Assembly (NCBI RefSeq): GCF_040183065.1
Contig: NC_091125.1
Location: 126,773,621-126,837,620, forward strand
Length of the DNA: 64,000 nucleotides
Origin: Periplaneta americana
Taxonomy: Eukaryota > Arthropoda > Insecta > Blattodea > Blattidae
Direction: 5' to 3'
Made by a program: the position numbers and the translations under genes
The notes under the pieces: generated by a model
What the model was told of the DNA's origin: nothing
The model's database searches: none
What the model saw: the letters and a program-made list of their open reading frames with translations, nothing else
Part shown: in pieces, positions 11,329 through 23,116 of the stretch
Layout of the letters: each line of letters begins with the position of its first letter
Position numbering within the stretch: the stretch's first letter is position 1

Positions 11329-12626
11329 CAGTGTGTCCCAAATTGATGTATACAGATTTTGAAACATTATTTCTCAGCAACTAGATGACACACAAATATG
11401 ATTATTGCGGATTTGTATTCCTTAAGCCCGTACATATACAAAAGGGCCCCCTTCCGCCACAGTACACTCCCAACAACGACATACAACAGAGCGACATACT
11501 GATTGTTGCTAATGCAATATCATTACAGCCATGTACAATTTGAACTTTCAGTTCTTCCAGTGTTTGTGGCTTTTTGCCGTACGCTGTATCCTTCAGATAT
11601 CCCCATAGGTAGAAGTCCGCAGAGGTTAAATCCGAAGATCGAGGCGGTAACTCCGCAGCACTTCCTCTTCGTCCTGTTCATCTCTGATTGAGTGTGCGAT
11701 CGAGAAAATTCCTCACATTGACATGAAAGTGAGCTGGAGTCCCATCTTGTTGAAAGTAAAACCCATTTTCATTCTCAAAGAGGTTATTAAGACATGGAAT
11801 CGTGGGTTTCCAACATTTACAGATATTTCTCACCTGTGACAGTCCCTTTGAAGAAGTACGGCTCAGTTGTTCCTTTGAAAGACAGACCACATAATACTGT
11901 TACTCCTAGAAGATTGACGGTCTTTTCTTGGAAGATGTGTGGGTTTTCGTTAGCCCAGCACACACAATTGTGCCGGTTAATTCTCCCATTAAGTTAAAAT
12001 GTGGCTTCATCTGACCAAACAATTAAGTCTTTAAAATCTTCCATTTCATCACACATGTTAAGAACCACTCACAAAACTCCAGTCGCCTATCTGGGTTGTC
12101 CTCGTTTAGTGTTTGGAGAAGTCTCGGAATGTAAGGCATCCATTTTTGAGCTCGCAAAATTCGATGAACACTGGATTTGCTGATACCAATCTCACAAGAA
12201 TATTGCGTCATTGACTTCTTTGAGGATTTTGCAAAAGCCTGCATGACTGCATCAACACTTTTGTTATCGGTGGAACTTTTCTTTCTTCCGCACCGCCCTT
12301 TCAACACATCTTGCACCGTTCCGTCGACTTCAAACTTATCTCAGATTCTTGTGATAGTTAACCTTGTTGGTGGTTGTGTTCCTAATTCTACCGTCCGACC
12401 CGTCGTTGGATCTCAACAACATTCTCTACTTTCCAATAACATTTCAGTATCCACTGACGTTCATCGAACGATAATTGCACCACTATGTTTGTTTATAAAC
12501 AGATGAACATGTTTCCAAGCTTTCCAATGGTTTCTGAATCATAAACTGCAAAAATCGTAATTCTGTCTCATTCTTTGCTGCGAAATAGTATTTCAAAGAG
12601 TGTATACATCAATTTGGGACACTCCA
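11329..12626 (-). mobile_element. Tc1/mariner-superfamily element, 1.3 kb
   Basis: TA dinucleotides at 11327-11328 and 12627-12628 bound inverted ends CAGTGTGTCCCAAATTGATG and TGGAGTGTCCCAAATTGATG. The similarity runs on for about 45 bp. Length and target fit Tc1/mariner. The host spacer continues on both sides. Confidence 0.85.
11500..12450 (-). pseudogene. Tc1/mariner-type transposase, degraded
   Basis: Minus-strand reading: a helix-turn-helix region (SMTQYSCEIGISKSSVHRIL, about 12150-12210), then LIVWSDEATF (first catalytic Asp, about 11997-12025), FQQDGTPAHFHVNVRNFL (second Asp, about 11715-11754) and SSDLTSADFYLWGYLKD (third acidic site, about 11595-11640). The first two sites are about 90 residues apart, as in mariners. 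The last spacing, about 42 residues as read, is wider than mariner DD34D. Stops and frameshifts lie between and within the blocks, so the copy is inactive. The exact clade needs an alignment. Confidence 0.8.
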
Positions 12627-13491
12627 TATAAACTTATCAATCCACTGATTATGTCACACAGCCTTATCTTGGGAGGTTATTTTCTTGGCGTTTTTCTCAA
12701 TCCACGAGGCCATTTTTTATTTTTTTCTATGGTATAAGAACATTATCTGGTGGAAGTAATATCAATTGCATGAAACTAAAATATTTGTTTGTGTGTTCAT
12801 AGCATCTCTGGTAATTGTACATGTCAGGTATGTTGCAGATAACAGATAATTGCAGGGTAAAATGTGAAAAAAAATACAATATAAGTGATATGAAAGAGGC
12901 AATTGATTGTGTATAAAACAAAGGAAAACTGTCGCAGAAAAACTTCGTCTTTTTCTTGGAAAGTTGATCAGCACCAGTAAGCGACCAAAGCAGCAGTCAA
13001 GGTGACATTTCCAATCTCTCAAGTGAGTTAAAAGAGGTAGACAACGAAACAGCATCATCTTCAGGAGCCAAACAAAGAAGATCTGTGCTTAAAGAAAAGT
13101 CGAATGATAAGCTTAATGATTTTTGAGCGGATCTTGCTCAGGAAATTTCGAGGATGAAAACCATAGTGAAAGATGAATTCAATGTGTCAGCAGTCATCAA
13201 GGTTTCATGATACATATCAATACCTTTCAAAATTAGGAAAGAATTTTAATTGTTTGGGTTGTAGGTACTGATCTAATTGTAGAATTTAAAATTGGACTGA
13301 ATATGTCTAAATACTTTGAATTTATGGATTACCACGAAAATACCCTTGTACTATCACGAAATTATACCAGCCCTTCTAAGAGTGCTATATTTTTGTATAT
13401 TTGTATTCCTTGTTTGTAATTATTGTATAAATTTATTCGAGATAAAAATGTTGTCATGTAACTTACTAAAACCTAATATTGTACGTACATT

Positions 13492-13496
<5 letters not shown>

Positions 13497-13553
<57 letters not shown>

Positions 13554-13555
13554 TA
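13497..13555. repeat. (AT)n microsatellite
   Basis: About 29 TA units with one interruption. The surrounding 12630-13930 is AT-rich spacer without a gene that I can support. Confidence 0.95.
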
Positions 13556-13943
13556 ATTTGAACCTTATTTTTGCACTAAAACCTTAGTAGCATGAAATTA
13601 GCCGAGTCTACCCTACATTTCTAACAATGAGGTAATAATACACATGACTGTGAATCCGTGCAATGACATAGTCTGTACCCATATTTTGTACTAAAAATGT
13701 ATATGCTTAAACTTTAATTTAAAAAAGGTGTGTTCCATTTTAGTGTTTATATACGATATCATTAATTCTCCATTAGGTTTTATTATTTTGTTTCCATTAC
13801 ATTGGTTCATCTTTTCTGAAACATTTGAAACCAGCGCTGTAGCCTACAATGTGTCCGACTTAACCCCCCGTTCAGTTTTGCTCAGGCAGTCCAAATTAGT
13901 GTTGCCAACCGTACGACCTGGCCGACCATCATTTAGACAGATT

Positions 13944-14153
13944 AAATGCATTTAGAATGTTACATCGGAGATCTTAGAGAAAAAGACCTATTGGGAGGGC
14001 GAGACTTAGATGGGAGGATAATATTAAAATGGATTTGAGGGAGGTGGGATATTATGGTAGGGACTGGATTGCTCAGGCTAGAGACCGATGTCGGGCTTAT
14101 GTGAGGTGGCAATGATCCTCCGTGTCCTCTAAAAGACATTTGTAAGTAAATAA
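13944..14153 (+). mobile_element. LINE-A 3' fragment with target duplication
   Basis: Encodes the decayed tail RWEDNIKMDLREVGYYGRDW and ends in a short taagtaaataa tail. Flanked by atttagacagatt at 13931-13943 and 14154-14166 (13 bp). The duplicated spacer at 56672 continues from the right flank without the insert. Confidence 0.8.
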
Positions 14154-14884
14154 ATTTAGACAGATTGGTTATTCTTCTTTCTGACAATATAATCACTCAT
14201 CTAGTTGATCTAAACTTTCAGAGAATATTTAGTACTCAAAGAATGCGGGAAAATTGTGGTTTAGTTTCCAACATCCTCAACCGTTGTTTCCATTTCCGTT
14301 GAAGTTATTTATTTAACTTCCACTGAATCTAGTAGTGACATACAACTTTAGATACGGACATATTGCATAGAGATAACGGGTAAGTAAGACTAAAATATTA
14401 TTGGAGTATTATGCCTTTCTCCCTTACTTATCATTGTTGTTTACATATTTCGTAAGTTGACAATACCGCACTTTCTGTGGTTGCCGTGTAAACTAAAGAG
14501 ATTTCACAGTATATTGCGGTAAGTAGAAACAAATAAATGCAACTTCTGTGTAGAAAAATTGGTCAATCTAGAGCATCCAGCAGCCACTGAACGAATATTG
14601 CACACTTTTAACACTGTCAATGTGGTCCTATAAACTAATTTTCAATACTTTTATCACAACCACAACACATTTCAAATCTTATTGTACCATATACAGACAA
14701 TTACTATTACTATATTAACACATTTAGTATATCACGAAACATGTACAATGTAATTATTATGAAAGTCGCCATTGCGAATTAGTACTACGATCCACTTCCA
14801 CTAGATGGAAACCGACACGACTGGCGGAGCCGGCAATACATGAAAACGAAATGATACTAGGCCTAAATGTGAGGAATGTTACTA

Positions 14885-15015
14885 CAGGTGTGTAGTATTA
14901 TGTGACAAGTTAGGTTAGGTTTGATTAGATGTGTATTATGTGACAGGTTAGTTTAGGTTTGATTAGGTGTGTAGCATTATGAGAAAGGTTAGGTTAGGGT
15001 TGATTAAGTGTGTAT
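14885..15015 (+). repeat. Three-copy tandem repeat with TTAGG-like motifs
   Basis: Three units of about 40-44 bp, each with tgtgta...attatgtgacaggttaggttaggtttgattaggtg-type content (given in short: ttatgtgacaggttagg). Units contain gttaggttaggtt, which resembles the insect telomere pentamer. The repeat is short, degenerate and internal. Confidence 0.6.
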
Positions 15016-15589
15016 ATTATTACTATATTGGCAACTCTGAAACCCACTGTTACATTAAAGAAATATGGCGGTATCCTTCGTTCATGCACGACGATTTTCA
15101 TATATAAGTAAGGTACGTATTTAGGGCGGGTTGGGTGGGCTTACAGCTCCCCCGGTGATCACATCAATTTCTACTACACAATACTTTAAATCCAAGGAAT
15201 TTTCAAGGTATTCTATTTATTAGTGGCTGTGACATAACAAAGATTTACCGAAAAATTAAATGTGCTGTTGTAATTCGAACAATTATTAAACAGGTCCTTC
15301 ACGCTTATTCAATCTCTTGATACACTAAGGCCGGTATTCATAGTCGAGATAAGTCATACTTATATATAGGTCGAACTTAAATCTCGTCTCAATTGCAGAT
15401 TTCGGTCCAAATAAGTCGTACTTATTATAAGTCGTGCTTATTTTATAAGCTTTACTTTACAAAGTATGACTTCATGAAGTTGAACTTATTGCAATTCATA
15501 GTGACTCAAGTGCGACTTATGTTATGAAATAAGTTAAACTTTATCAAGTCAAGGGAACCCCTGACTTATGTCAGTTTTAACCTAAAAAT

Positions 15590-15899
15590 TGATAACTTTT
15601 ATAAAGAATTGGCCGAGGAAGTTATTGAAATGCAGGAAATTTGCGCCCAAAAGCGTTACTTGCGAAACATCATGGGTTGCTTTGAATTTTATAATGATCT
15701 TGAATTCAAAAGGAGGTTTCGTTTTCGCAAAAGATTTTGGAATCAATACTTCCGAAAGTGGAAAGAACTCTTACAAAACCGAGACAGGTTTACCAGTTCT
15801 TCTAGATTACTACTTCTTGTTCACTTGAGATTTTATGCCACGAAAAACTTTGAAATAAGTTTAATGTTCTTAAAATATAACCATAACCGTATTCTATAA
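15590..15899 (+). pseudogene. Harbinger nuclease, N-terminal remnant
   Basis: Reads DNFYKELAEEVIEMQEI, FYNDLEFKRRFRFRK and then LLLLVHLRFYATKNFE before drifting into noise. NDLEF+RRFRF and the LRFYATGxFQ-like block are characteristic of the HARBI1-type nuclease before its DDE core. The catalytic middle is missing; a LINE-A fragment and another repeat occupy 16074-16680 instead. Confidence 0.75.
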
Positions 15900-16073
15900 T
15901 ATAAATGAGGTACGGTATTCAATATATTGGTAATGTTAGGTTTCTTTAATACGCATAAAATTTGAGTATTAGTAAGATTAAATTCTCTTATTCAGTCAAT
16001 TTAAATTAAATTGTTATGTATTCATAAAATGAATGGAAAACAAATCCTTCTTGCTGTCAAACTTACAAATGAG

Positions 16074-16292
16074 AGAACCCGGAGGTTCATAGCCGGCCTC
16101 ACATAAGCCCGCCATCAGTCCCTATCCTGAGAAAAATTAATGCAGTCCCTAGTAGCATATCCCAACTCCCTCAAATCCATTTTACTATTATCGGTCTCCT
16201 CAAAGGTTTTTTTCCCCTCAGGTCTTCCAACTAACATTCTATAGGCATTTCTGGATTCACCCATACGTGTTACATGCCCTGCTCATCTCTTT
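16074..16292 (-). mobile_element. LINE-A 3' fragment nested in the Harbinger element
   Basis: Minus-strand copy of the LINE-A tail (WINFSQDRD..., GESRNAYRMLVGRPEG region). It ends where the similarity breaks at about 16290. The following 16293-16690 looks like part of a different dispersed repeat (it contains ttagcccttcgcccaa and a polypyrimidine), which I recall from cockroach LINE tails but cannot name. Confidence 0.75.
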
Positions 16293-16934
16293 TTATGAAT
16301 AAAGAATCCTCTTCCAAATTGGTGATAGGCCATTCTCATCTAACCTAACTCCCTGTACTCTCACAAAGTCTATTCCATAATTATCTAGCTAGTTCTTTTG
16401 CTACTAATATTACCCATCCTGATCTATAAAGACTCGTGACATTTCAAGCATCAAATGTCATAATCTTATTTCTTTGCTATAATCCCATTTCGAGGCTTAT
16501 GTTGGGGTTTCGTAACAAGCTCTTTTTTACTGTGATGGATTGTTAGCCCTTCGCCCAATCCCCAAGCTAGAAGACTACTCCTTATCAGCTGTCCACAACC
16601 GGTTATTCAATATATTCGCAGCTATCCTTCCCACTGGTTCAGGGCTTCAAGGAGCGTAGACCTCACCGAACATGCAACCACAGTAACCAATTAAGTTTTC
16701 TGACTGTCATAATGAAAGTAAATAAATTGTGAAATGTAAGGAGTTGTGGAAATATCGGCTTGGCACTTTAAACTTTATAGGTACAATAGAGCCGAAAAAA
16801 GGACGAGAATTAATGTAGTGGAGAGAATGCTTGAGGTATAGAAGGTGAGATTTCTTTATCTCTCGGTTGGTATAAAAAACAAACTCGAGAATGTCCCAAA
16901 TATAATTTATTGTTACCTGTGCATTGCTTCACAG

Positions 16935-17087
16935 TTCGAATTCGGAGAGAAATGACAATTTACCAGATGATGATCCAGATGTAACGACTCATCCATAAGA
17001 ACCTGTGTCTGTTGCATCACCTGCACAGCAGGCTTTCAGGGAGAACTGATTAACAGAGTGTTTAGGAGGCATGATGACAAGATGTAA
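16935..17087 (+). pseudogene. Harbinger nuclease, C-terminal remnant
   Basis: After an acceptor-like gcttcacag, codons read SNSERNDNLPDDDPDVTTHP, a stop, then EPVSVASPAQQAFREN. The acidic linker followed by a Q-x-x-FREN block fits the end of HARBI1-like nucleases. It is in line with the N-terminal remnant and supports an original intron-containing nuclease whose middle was lost. Confidence 0.5.
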
Positions 17088-17705
17088 ATGAATTTCACTG
17101 AAGTAAAATATTTATTCATTTATGTGACTTACCAAAACGTTTAAAATTGAGACAATTTGTAATGTTAACAACGAATACTATGAAGTTTTAAACAATAACC
17201 GATTGAAGTATTTGATAACTATAGTAGTCCTGTTTTCATTATGGACAAGCGGCATTTGTTTGTGGGTTTCCGATCTCAGTTCCATTGACTTGTAAAAAGT
17301 GATAATAATTACTCTAACCACCAGACCCACTTTAAACATGTGCGGCATTGCCACATTTAGTTTTTCTCCGTGGTATCTAAACCTAGAAAAATATTTAATA
17401 TTCTAATTGTTGCTACTATTAACTAAGATCCGGCAACACAGTGAAGTGACAAAGAGCTAAATGGCAGTTAAAGCGCGTGCCGTTTCCATTTCAAAGACTT
17501 GAACAACAATATTGACGCGATAACGAAAATCTTTTACATGCACTTTGTCTATAATGAAATATAGTAGTCTGTACCATAATTATGCTTAGTTATGCCAACA
17601 AATGTCCAACCTTTGACCTTTTATATTTTTTGCTAGCTCAGTATCAATAAGTTGTTCGCGCAACACAATTTCCGCAACTTCTAATTCTAATTTTGCCTTC
17701 ATTTT

Positions 17706-18563
17706 TTAAAACTGAAATAATGAATCACTATGTTCTTTCAAAACTACATTCCTGCGCTTTCTTGTGTAATCCACTGGTGCTGCTGGAGTTGCTGTTGCTG
17801 TTGTTTCAGCTGCAACTGAGTTGGATGGTCCAGCTGTAGAGGGGGATACGTCCTTGGAAGGATTTGGTGCAAGACGTGCTCCCTCTACTTCTACGAACAC
17901 AACTGCAATGTAAACAATACGTAGGCTATGTCAACTGGCTAATTATGTTGTGTAAGCTTTATTCTTTTTCATTCTATCACTTGTTAGGTCTAGTTACCTA
18001 TTACCTCGCTTCTTGTAAATATGATTTGATAATTTTCTTTATTAACAAATAATAGCTAATAGGCTGAGAAAAAAATTAAAAGTTCAAGAAAGAATACTGA
18101 ATGTAACACTGCTTACCTTCTACTTCACTCGCAATCATATCGGAGTCAACCGCTCCTGGAACTTGGACCATTGTGCGAGGGATTATTTGTGCTACAGGTG
18201 GATCAATGTCCTTCACATTTTTACTGGAAGACCACCTCGTGTAGCCATCACTGTCTGGCGTTCTTTGGTCAAAACATTCCGTTGGTGGCATTTGATATTC
18301 GTCCATAATAACCTATACGTAGTTGTTTTCCAGTTCTCTGTAATCAATTCCAATTTCGCGTAAACGAACTTCATAATTTCTTTCTTTATGTTATAATATA
18401 CACTTTTCAAAGAAAATATTGTATTAGGGTTACTTACATGTTCCACAATATGTATCGACGAATTGAATTCTTCTGCAATCTTTTGTCTTCAAAAAACTGC
18501 GTCGGTCTTCTTATTCTCTACAATCTTTGAATATTTTAGAATAATCTCCTTCAATACAATCAT
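17706..18563 (-). pseudogene. Harbinger-associated Myb/SANT-like protein, two exons, broken
   Basis: Minus strand. The first block from 18563 reads MIVLKEIILKYSKIVENKKT, DAVF, a stop, then RQKIAEEFNSS, which matches the start of Myb/SANT-like regulatory proteins (L-K...I-I-E-N-K-K-T-D...W...I-A-x-E-F-N). Later blocks read KERNYEVRLREIGIDYRELE and MPPTECFDQRTPDSDGYTRW. A plausible intron from 18115 down to 17906 (gtaagc...ttgcag) leads to VEGARLAPNPSKDVSP...TRKRRNVVLKEH and a stop at 17706. At least two in-frame stops break it. In Harbinger elements this protein helps the nuclease enter the nucleus and bind the ends. Divergent orientation to the nuclease is as expected. Confidence 0.65.
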
Positions 18564-19714
18564 CCTTTTATACATAACTGAAATATTTTGTTTTCTTCTT
18601 TCCGTACATTACATCAATCAGAAGCTATGCAAACAAATTTAAAGACAAAAGAAAATCGACTGTCTGATTTACATTGTCGTGACAATGGCCTTGCAATTTC
18701 TCATACCAATAAGTTCGACTTATTTGTATACACATAAGTTACACTTATTGAATGAAACTTAACAAAGTACGACTTATTGGTCGACTATGAATACCGTAAT
18801 CATATACGTTGAGATTTTCCAATAAGTATAACTTCACAAAGTCATACTTATTGAACAAATAAGTCACCGACTATGAATACCGGCCTAAATCCTCAACTAC
18901 GAGTAATTCTTATGCCATAATCAATAAATGATTAGAAAACTTCTAATTAATCTTATATAAGCCTATTGATCATATTAATAGAAATTTAATTATCAGAAAC
19001 AACTGTTTACACAAAGTAACCTACACACTGCCTTGGCAACGACGTTCAAAACTTTCTCACAGGAGACAATTTTACTTATCAAACAAGTTTATGCAATAGG
19101 CTATTCGAAATTAAAAGAAAATTTATTTACATCACGATTATATGCAATATGAATGCATGAAGTGCGTAACAGAATCTCTGAAATTGAAGAAACATTTCAG
19201 AAATTATTTTCTTGGTTCTGTTATAATGCACTTACCACACTTTTATCGTAATATACAGTAGTATAATGTAATGAAATGCATTTTTTATCACTCAACAGAA
19301 TGTCTCGAACAATAAAATACATACACATAAATGTAGCCCTAAATTAAGAGCAAGGTCAATCAAAAGTCACATCAAAGTTCCAAAACATAAAAATGACGCA
19401 ATATCTACATGAATGCACCCTTGAACGTCAATGCCATGCAGATGTTACAAGCTGTTTTCTCACACTTTTTTCAACACATTTCGGCAGGTTCGAAGTGTAA
19501 AGGCTCTTACAATTTTGATGCTATGAATATGACATTTTTACTGCATGTTCTATACACAGTGGTTAACAAATTAGATTATCAGATTTTTTATGTTAATTAC
19601 TTTTTAAATTAAAAAAATGATGTGTATAACAATACGTACTAGAAAATTAAAAAAATAACCTTTGACAAAATAATATTTTTTTATACACCTTCATTGCACA
19701 ACTTTTAACACTAT

Positions 19715-20036
19715 ATAACTTCGGAATATGTATCATATGTTTTTCTCGTGTTAAATTTTACCGTACCGGGTTAACATGTTTTGGCCTGTTGTTGGCCTCC
19801 TTTAGAACTGGTTGTTGCTGGTCTTGGTGTCTCAACACACAACTCAATTTCAGAACACACACACTCTTTGACTCCACATTACATTACAAAACACACCCCT
19901 ACAGGAAACAAAACAAAAGGCGCCAAGACCAGCAACAACCAGTTCTGAAGAAGGCCAATAACAGGCGGATACATGTTAACCGGGTACAGTAAAATTTAAC
20001 ACGAGAAAGACATAATAGGCCTACATATTCCGAAGA
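19715..20036. mobile_element. Penelope-like element 3' end with inverted arms
   Basis: The left arm 19715-19828 is the reverse complement, with scattered changes, of 19921-20036. Shared strings are accagcaacaaccagttct, acatgttaacc and ttcggaatatgta. Between the arms the + strand reads LNTQLNFRTHTLFDSTLHYK, the same C-terminal tail as the Penelope-like copy at 5.9 kb. Inverted partial copies at the ends are common in this class. The arm contains CTGAAGA (19945-19951), A and GGCC...GGC, a decayed hammerhead-type core. Confidence 0.65.
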
Positions 20037-20039
20037 AAT

Positions 20040-21100
20040 ATTTTTTTCTCTATTCTAAGGATATATTTCTAAAATGTGGATACTTATTGCTTTACTAGGT
20101 ACATCAAAGATACTGTAACTTTTTTACATCATAGGCCTATACTTAAAATTTGTACAAGGAGATAGATTTTGAAAATATGCCCAATTTTTTTTTACAAAAA
20201 ATGGCATAACTCAAAAAATATCTGGGTGACATGCATGAATATTTGTAGCATGTGTATATACCATATGCGGAATATGTGTGACAAATATGAACCAACTAGC
20301 TCAAAAACTACAGGAGTTAGAAATTTCACCCATCTCCTCCCTTAAATGTAATCTCTTCTAGCACAAATACAGACTATCCCAAAAGCATGTTACCATAGGC
20401 CAAATCAAATATTTTCTCATATTCTTTACAGTTTCCTAATTCTGAACCCAAAATGACCAGGAATGTTTGTTTGACCCGCAGTCACAGGGAAGTTTCTCTC
20501 GAATTTAATCGGTTGTACCCAGAACGGCAGTTACGTGGGAAATGTTATATCTGCACGTCTGTTGAAGTTCTCAATGGTCAACTGAGCAGTTTGTCTTCTA
20601 GGAATCTCGGAAGTTTTAACGAGACTTCCCACGCAACGGTGTGTCTACTACCTCTGAAGAAAAAATTATTTAAGATTTTTGGGTATGGTTCCAGGCTTAT
20701 GGAATAGTCTGTAGAGAAAAATGGGTAATTACAGACTAAGATGATGTTTCCTTATATTTGTCCAACCTGTGCTATAACTCATTTTAAGATAGCTGGATAC
20801 CTCAATAACACCTCAAATTCCATTATAATTATTTCTACTTATTCAATTAAGCCTACGTATCTGAAACACCTCAGCTACAGTGACATGATTTATTGGTTCT
20901 ATGTTATTCCACGGTTTTTCTTATCAGCAATGGAACGAATTTCCTCAAATAATGTAGTTAAATCACCGCAATTACGTTACATGGGCCTTCTCTTAAATTC
21001 ACCATCACTAGACGTCGAGAAAGACTCCTATTACTTTCATAATAGGATATTTTCAAGTTTATTTTAACTATGTTTGCGTAAAATTCGAATTTTTAATAAT
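20040..21100. other. Spacer upstream of peptide gene copy 2, no gene seen
   Basis: AT-rich. The last 50-100 bases before 21121 match the flanks at about 47.99 and 59.85 kb and are part of the duplicated upstream region. The open frames at 20453 and 20741 show no recognisable domain. Confidence 0.5.
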
Positions 21101-21120
21101 ATTCGTATTTATACTCACAA

Positions 21121-21950
21121 ATGATTTTAAGCAACCCGGAGATTCATTCCCGCCCTTACATAAGCCCGCCATCGGTTCCAATCCTGAGAAAGATTAATCC
21201 AGTCTACCATCATATTCCACCTCCCCAAAATCCATTTTTATATTATCCTCCCATCTACGTCTCGGCCTCCCCAAAGGTCTTTTTCCTTCTGGCCTCCCAA
21301 CTAACACTCTATATACATTTCTGGATTCGCATACGTGCTACATGTCCTTCCCATCTCAAACATCTGGATTTAATGTTTCCCATTACGTCAGGTGAAGAAT
21401 ACAATGCGTGGAGTTCTGCGTTGTGTAACTTTCCGCATTCTCCTGTAACTTCATCCCTTTTAGCCCCAAATATTTTTCTAACAACCATATTCCCAAACAC
21501 TCTTAACCTCTGTTCCTCTCTCAAAGTGAGAGTCTAAGTTTCACAACCATACTGAACAACCGGTAATATAACTGTTTTATAAATTCTAACTTTCAGCAAT
21601 TTTGAGAGCAGACTGGATGAAAAAAGCTTCTCAACGGAATAATAACAGGAATTTCCATTTTTATTCTGCGCTTAATTTCTTCTCGAGTGTAATTTATATT
21701 TGTTACTCTTGCTCATAGGCACTAGAATTTTTTCATGTTTTAGAAGAATAAATTTTCAATTTTTATATTCACATTTTGTACTATGTTATGGTCACAAGAC
21801 ATAATCATATACTTTGTTTTTTTGAGGTTTACTTCCAAACTTATCTCCTTACTTGCTTCAAGTAATATTCCTGTGTTTCCCCTAATCGTTTGTGGGTTTT
21901 CTCCTAACTATTCACAACATCCCCATAAACAAACAGCGTTGAATAATAAT
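21121..21950 (-). pseudogene. LINE-A fragment in the shared upstream region
   Basis: Minus strand, from the stop side: NPRVP-type end, RIQKCI, RWEGHVARM, GAKRDEVTGECGKLHNAEL, REEQRLRVFGNMVVRKIFG. Further upstream come VNLKKTKYMIMS and NPQTIRENTG, which lie just after the RT YADD motif. The same fragment, truncated at about the same point, occurs at 48.04-53.93 kb (split) and 59.90-60.72 kb with the same flanks, so it was inserted before the duplications. Confidence 0.85.
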
Positions 21951-22087
21951 ATTAATAACAATAACAATAGCAACACTAATAATTTTACTAAGAATTCTCC
22001 ACAGTAGCACAGTTGCCCTTACCCAGAATTATTAGTTTCATATCTCCAAAACTTTATATTATAAGTATCCTCTTCCTTTCCACTTCA

Positions 22088-22340
22088 GTGGAATAACGGT
22101 CAGCGCGTCTGGCTGCGAAACCAGGTGGCACGGGTTCGAATCCCGGTCGGGGAAAGTTACCTGGTTGAGGCTTTTTCCGGGGTTTTCCCTCAACTCAATA
22201 CGAGCAAATGCTGGGTAACTTTCGGTGCTGGACCGCGGACTCATTTCACCGGCATTATCAGCTTCATATCATTCAGACGCTAAATAACCTAGATATTGAT
22301 ACAGCGTCGTAAAATAACCTAATATAATTAAAATTAAAAT
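22088..22340 (+). mobile_element. tRNA-derived SINE, empty sites in two paralogues
   Basis: B box gggttcgaatcc and full family body. Target duplication ttccacttca at 22078-22087 and tttcacttca at 22341-22350. The paralogous positions near 54017 and 60856 read ttttcacttcact without the insert. It lies about 300 bases upstream of peptide gene copy 2. Confidence 0.9.
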
Positions 22341-22515
22341 TTTCACTTCACTGGACCTCCAGCCATCCACTTCTCTTCCGCTCTTCCCATCCAACGCACT
22401 CTTCCTATTTCCCGCTCCATTATTTTTCTTGGAATCTATTTGTATGAATGTTCTTATGTCCAAACCAGCGAAGTCTTATTTCTGCTACTATATCATCTAA
22501 AAAAAATTTAACCTG

Positions 22516-22536
22516 TATTTAAGGGAATTCCAAGGC
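22516..22536 (+). promoter_or_regulatory. Possible core promoter of peptide gene copy 2
   Basis: TATTTAAG at 22516-22523 with a cagta initiator-like string about 20 bases on. TATTTAAG is retained before copy 4 (61031-61038) and altered to tatgtaag before copy 3. If transcription starts here, the AG at 22629-22630 need not be a splice site. No expression data. Confidence 0.3.
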
Positions 22537-22630
22537 AGTAGTTTTCGTTGGGTTTCGTATCAAATGGTTTTCATAACAACGTGAATTCAAAAAATATTTA
22601 TTTTGATAAATCTTCTGTTTATAATTTCAG

Positions 22631-23071
22631 AAAAAATACTTCAGCGCCTTGACATAACTCCCTGATGCTACTTCCATAAGGAGGAAACTGAAACGAATTC
22701 AAAAAGAAGAAAACGGTATAAAGAGTATAACATGAATAACACATCACTAGGTAAACTTACAATTTAAATGTATCACAAATTTTAAAACTTCAATTTGGAA
22801 TGACTAAGCACTGATCCGAGGCACGATCAGGTATTAACGTGCTAGTTAATTTTTCCAAAATTATAGGAAAATTACTAGTGTTCTATTGTTACCAGTATTC
22901 ATTCAGGCAGTGTAACTTTATTTTTTTTTTCTCTTTTCCGTGTAAAAAACTGAGGTATCTAGTTCTTGCATTCTGGTAAGGATTTGATGATGTTGACACA
23001 CAGATATACAGATTTATATAGGATTTTACTTGGTAGCATATTAAACACAGACAAAACTATTATCGTACAAG

Positions 23072-23116
<45 letters not shown>

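Larger units (their letters stand above)
15329..18885 (+). mobile_element. PIF/Harbinger element, 3.56 kb, with TIRs and TAA duplication
   Basis: 18-bp perfect inverted ends GGCCGGTATTCATAGTCG at both termini and TAA at 15326-15328 and 18886-18888. The duplicated spacer near 57154 has the uninterrupted empty site cactaaatcctcaa with a single TAA. The subterminal regions are full of AAGT-n-ACTT palindromes (such as ataagtcgtacttatt), and an extra copy of the end sequence occurs at 18783-18797. It carries a two-gene layout expected for the superfamily: a nuclease on + and a Myb/SANT protein on -. Both are broken. Confidence 0.92.
10021..22762 (+). repeat. Segmental duplication unit 1 (partner 54440-61275)
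   Basis: Blocks align in order with the second unit: 10021-11290 with 54445-56445; 14154-14560 with 56668-57062; 15240-15328 plus 18886-18890 with 57080-57160; 18960-19250 with 58915-59215; 21050-22762 with 59840-61275. Gaps are explained mostly by later insertions on one side. The unit spans from intron 3/exon 4 of one peptide gene to exon 1 of the next, so it is the repeat period of the gene array. Confidence 0.85.

Noticed and set aside
12177..12506. 109-codon plus-strand open frame
   Set aside because: Antisense shadow of the Tc1/mariner transposase.
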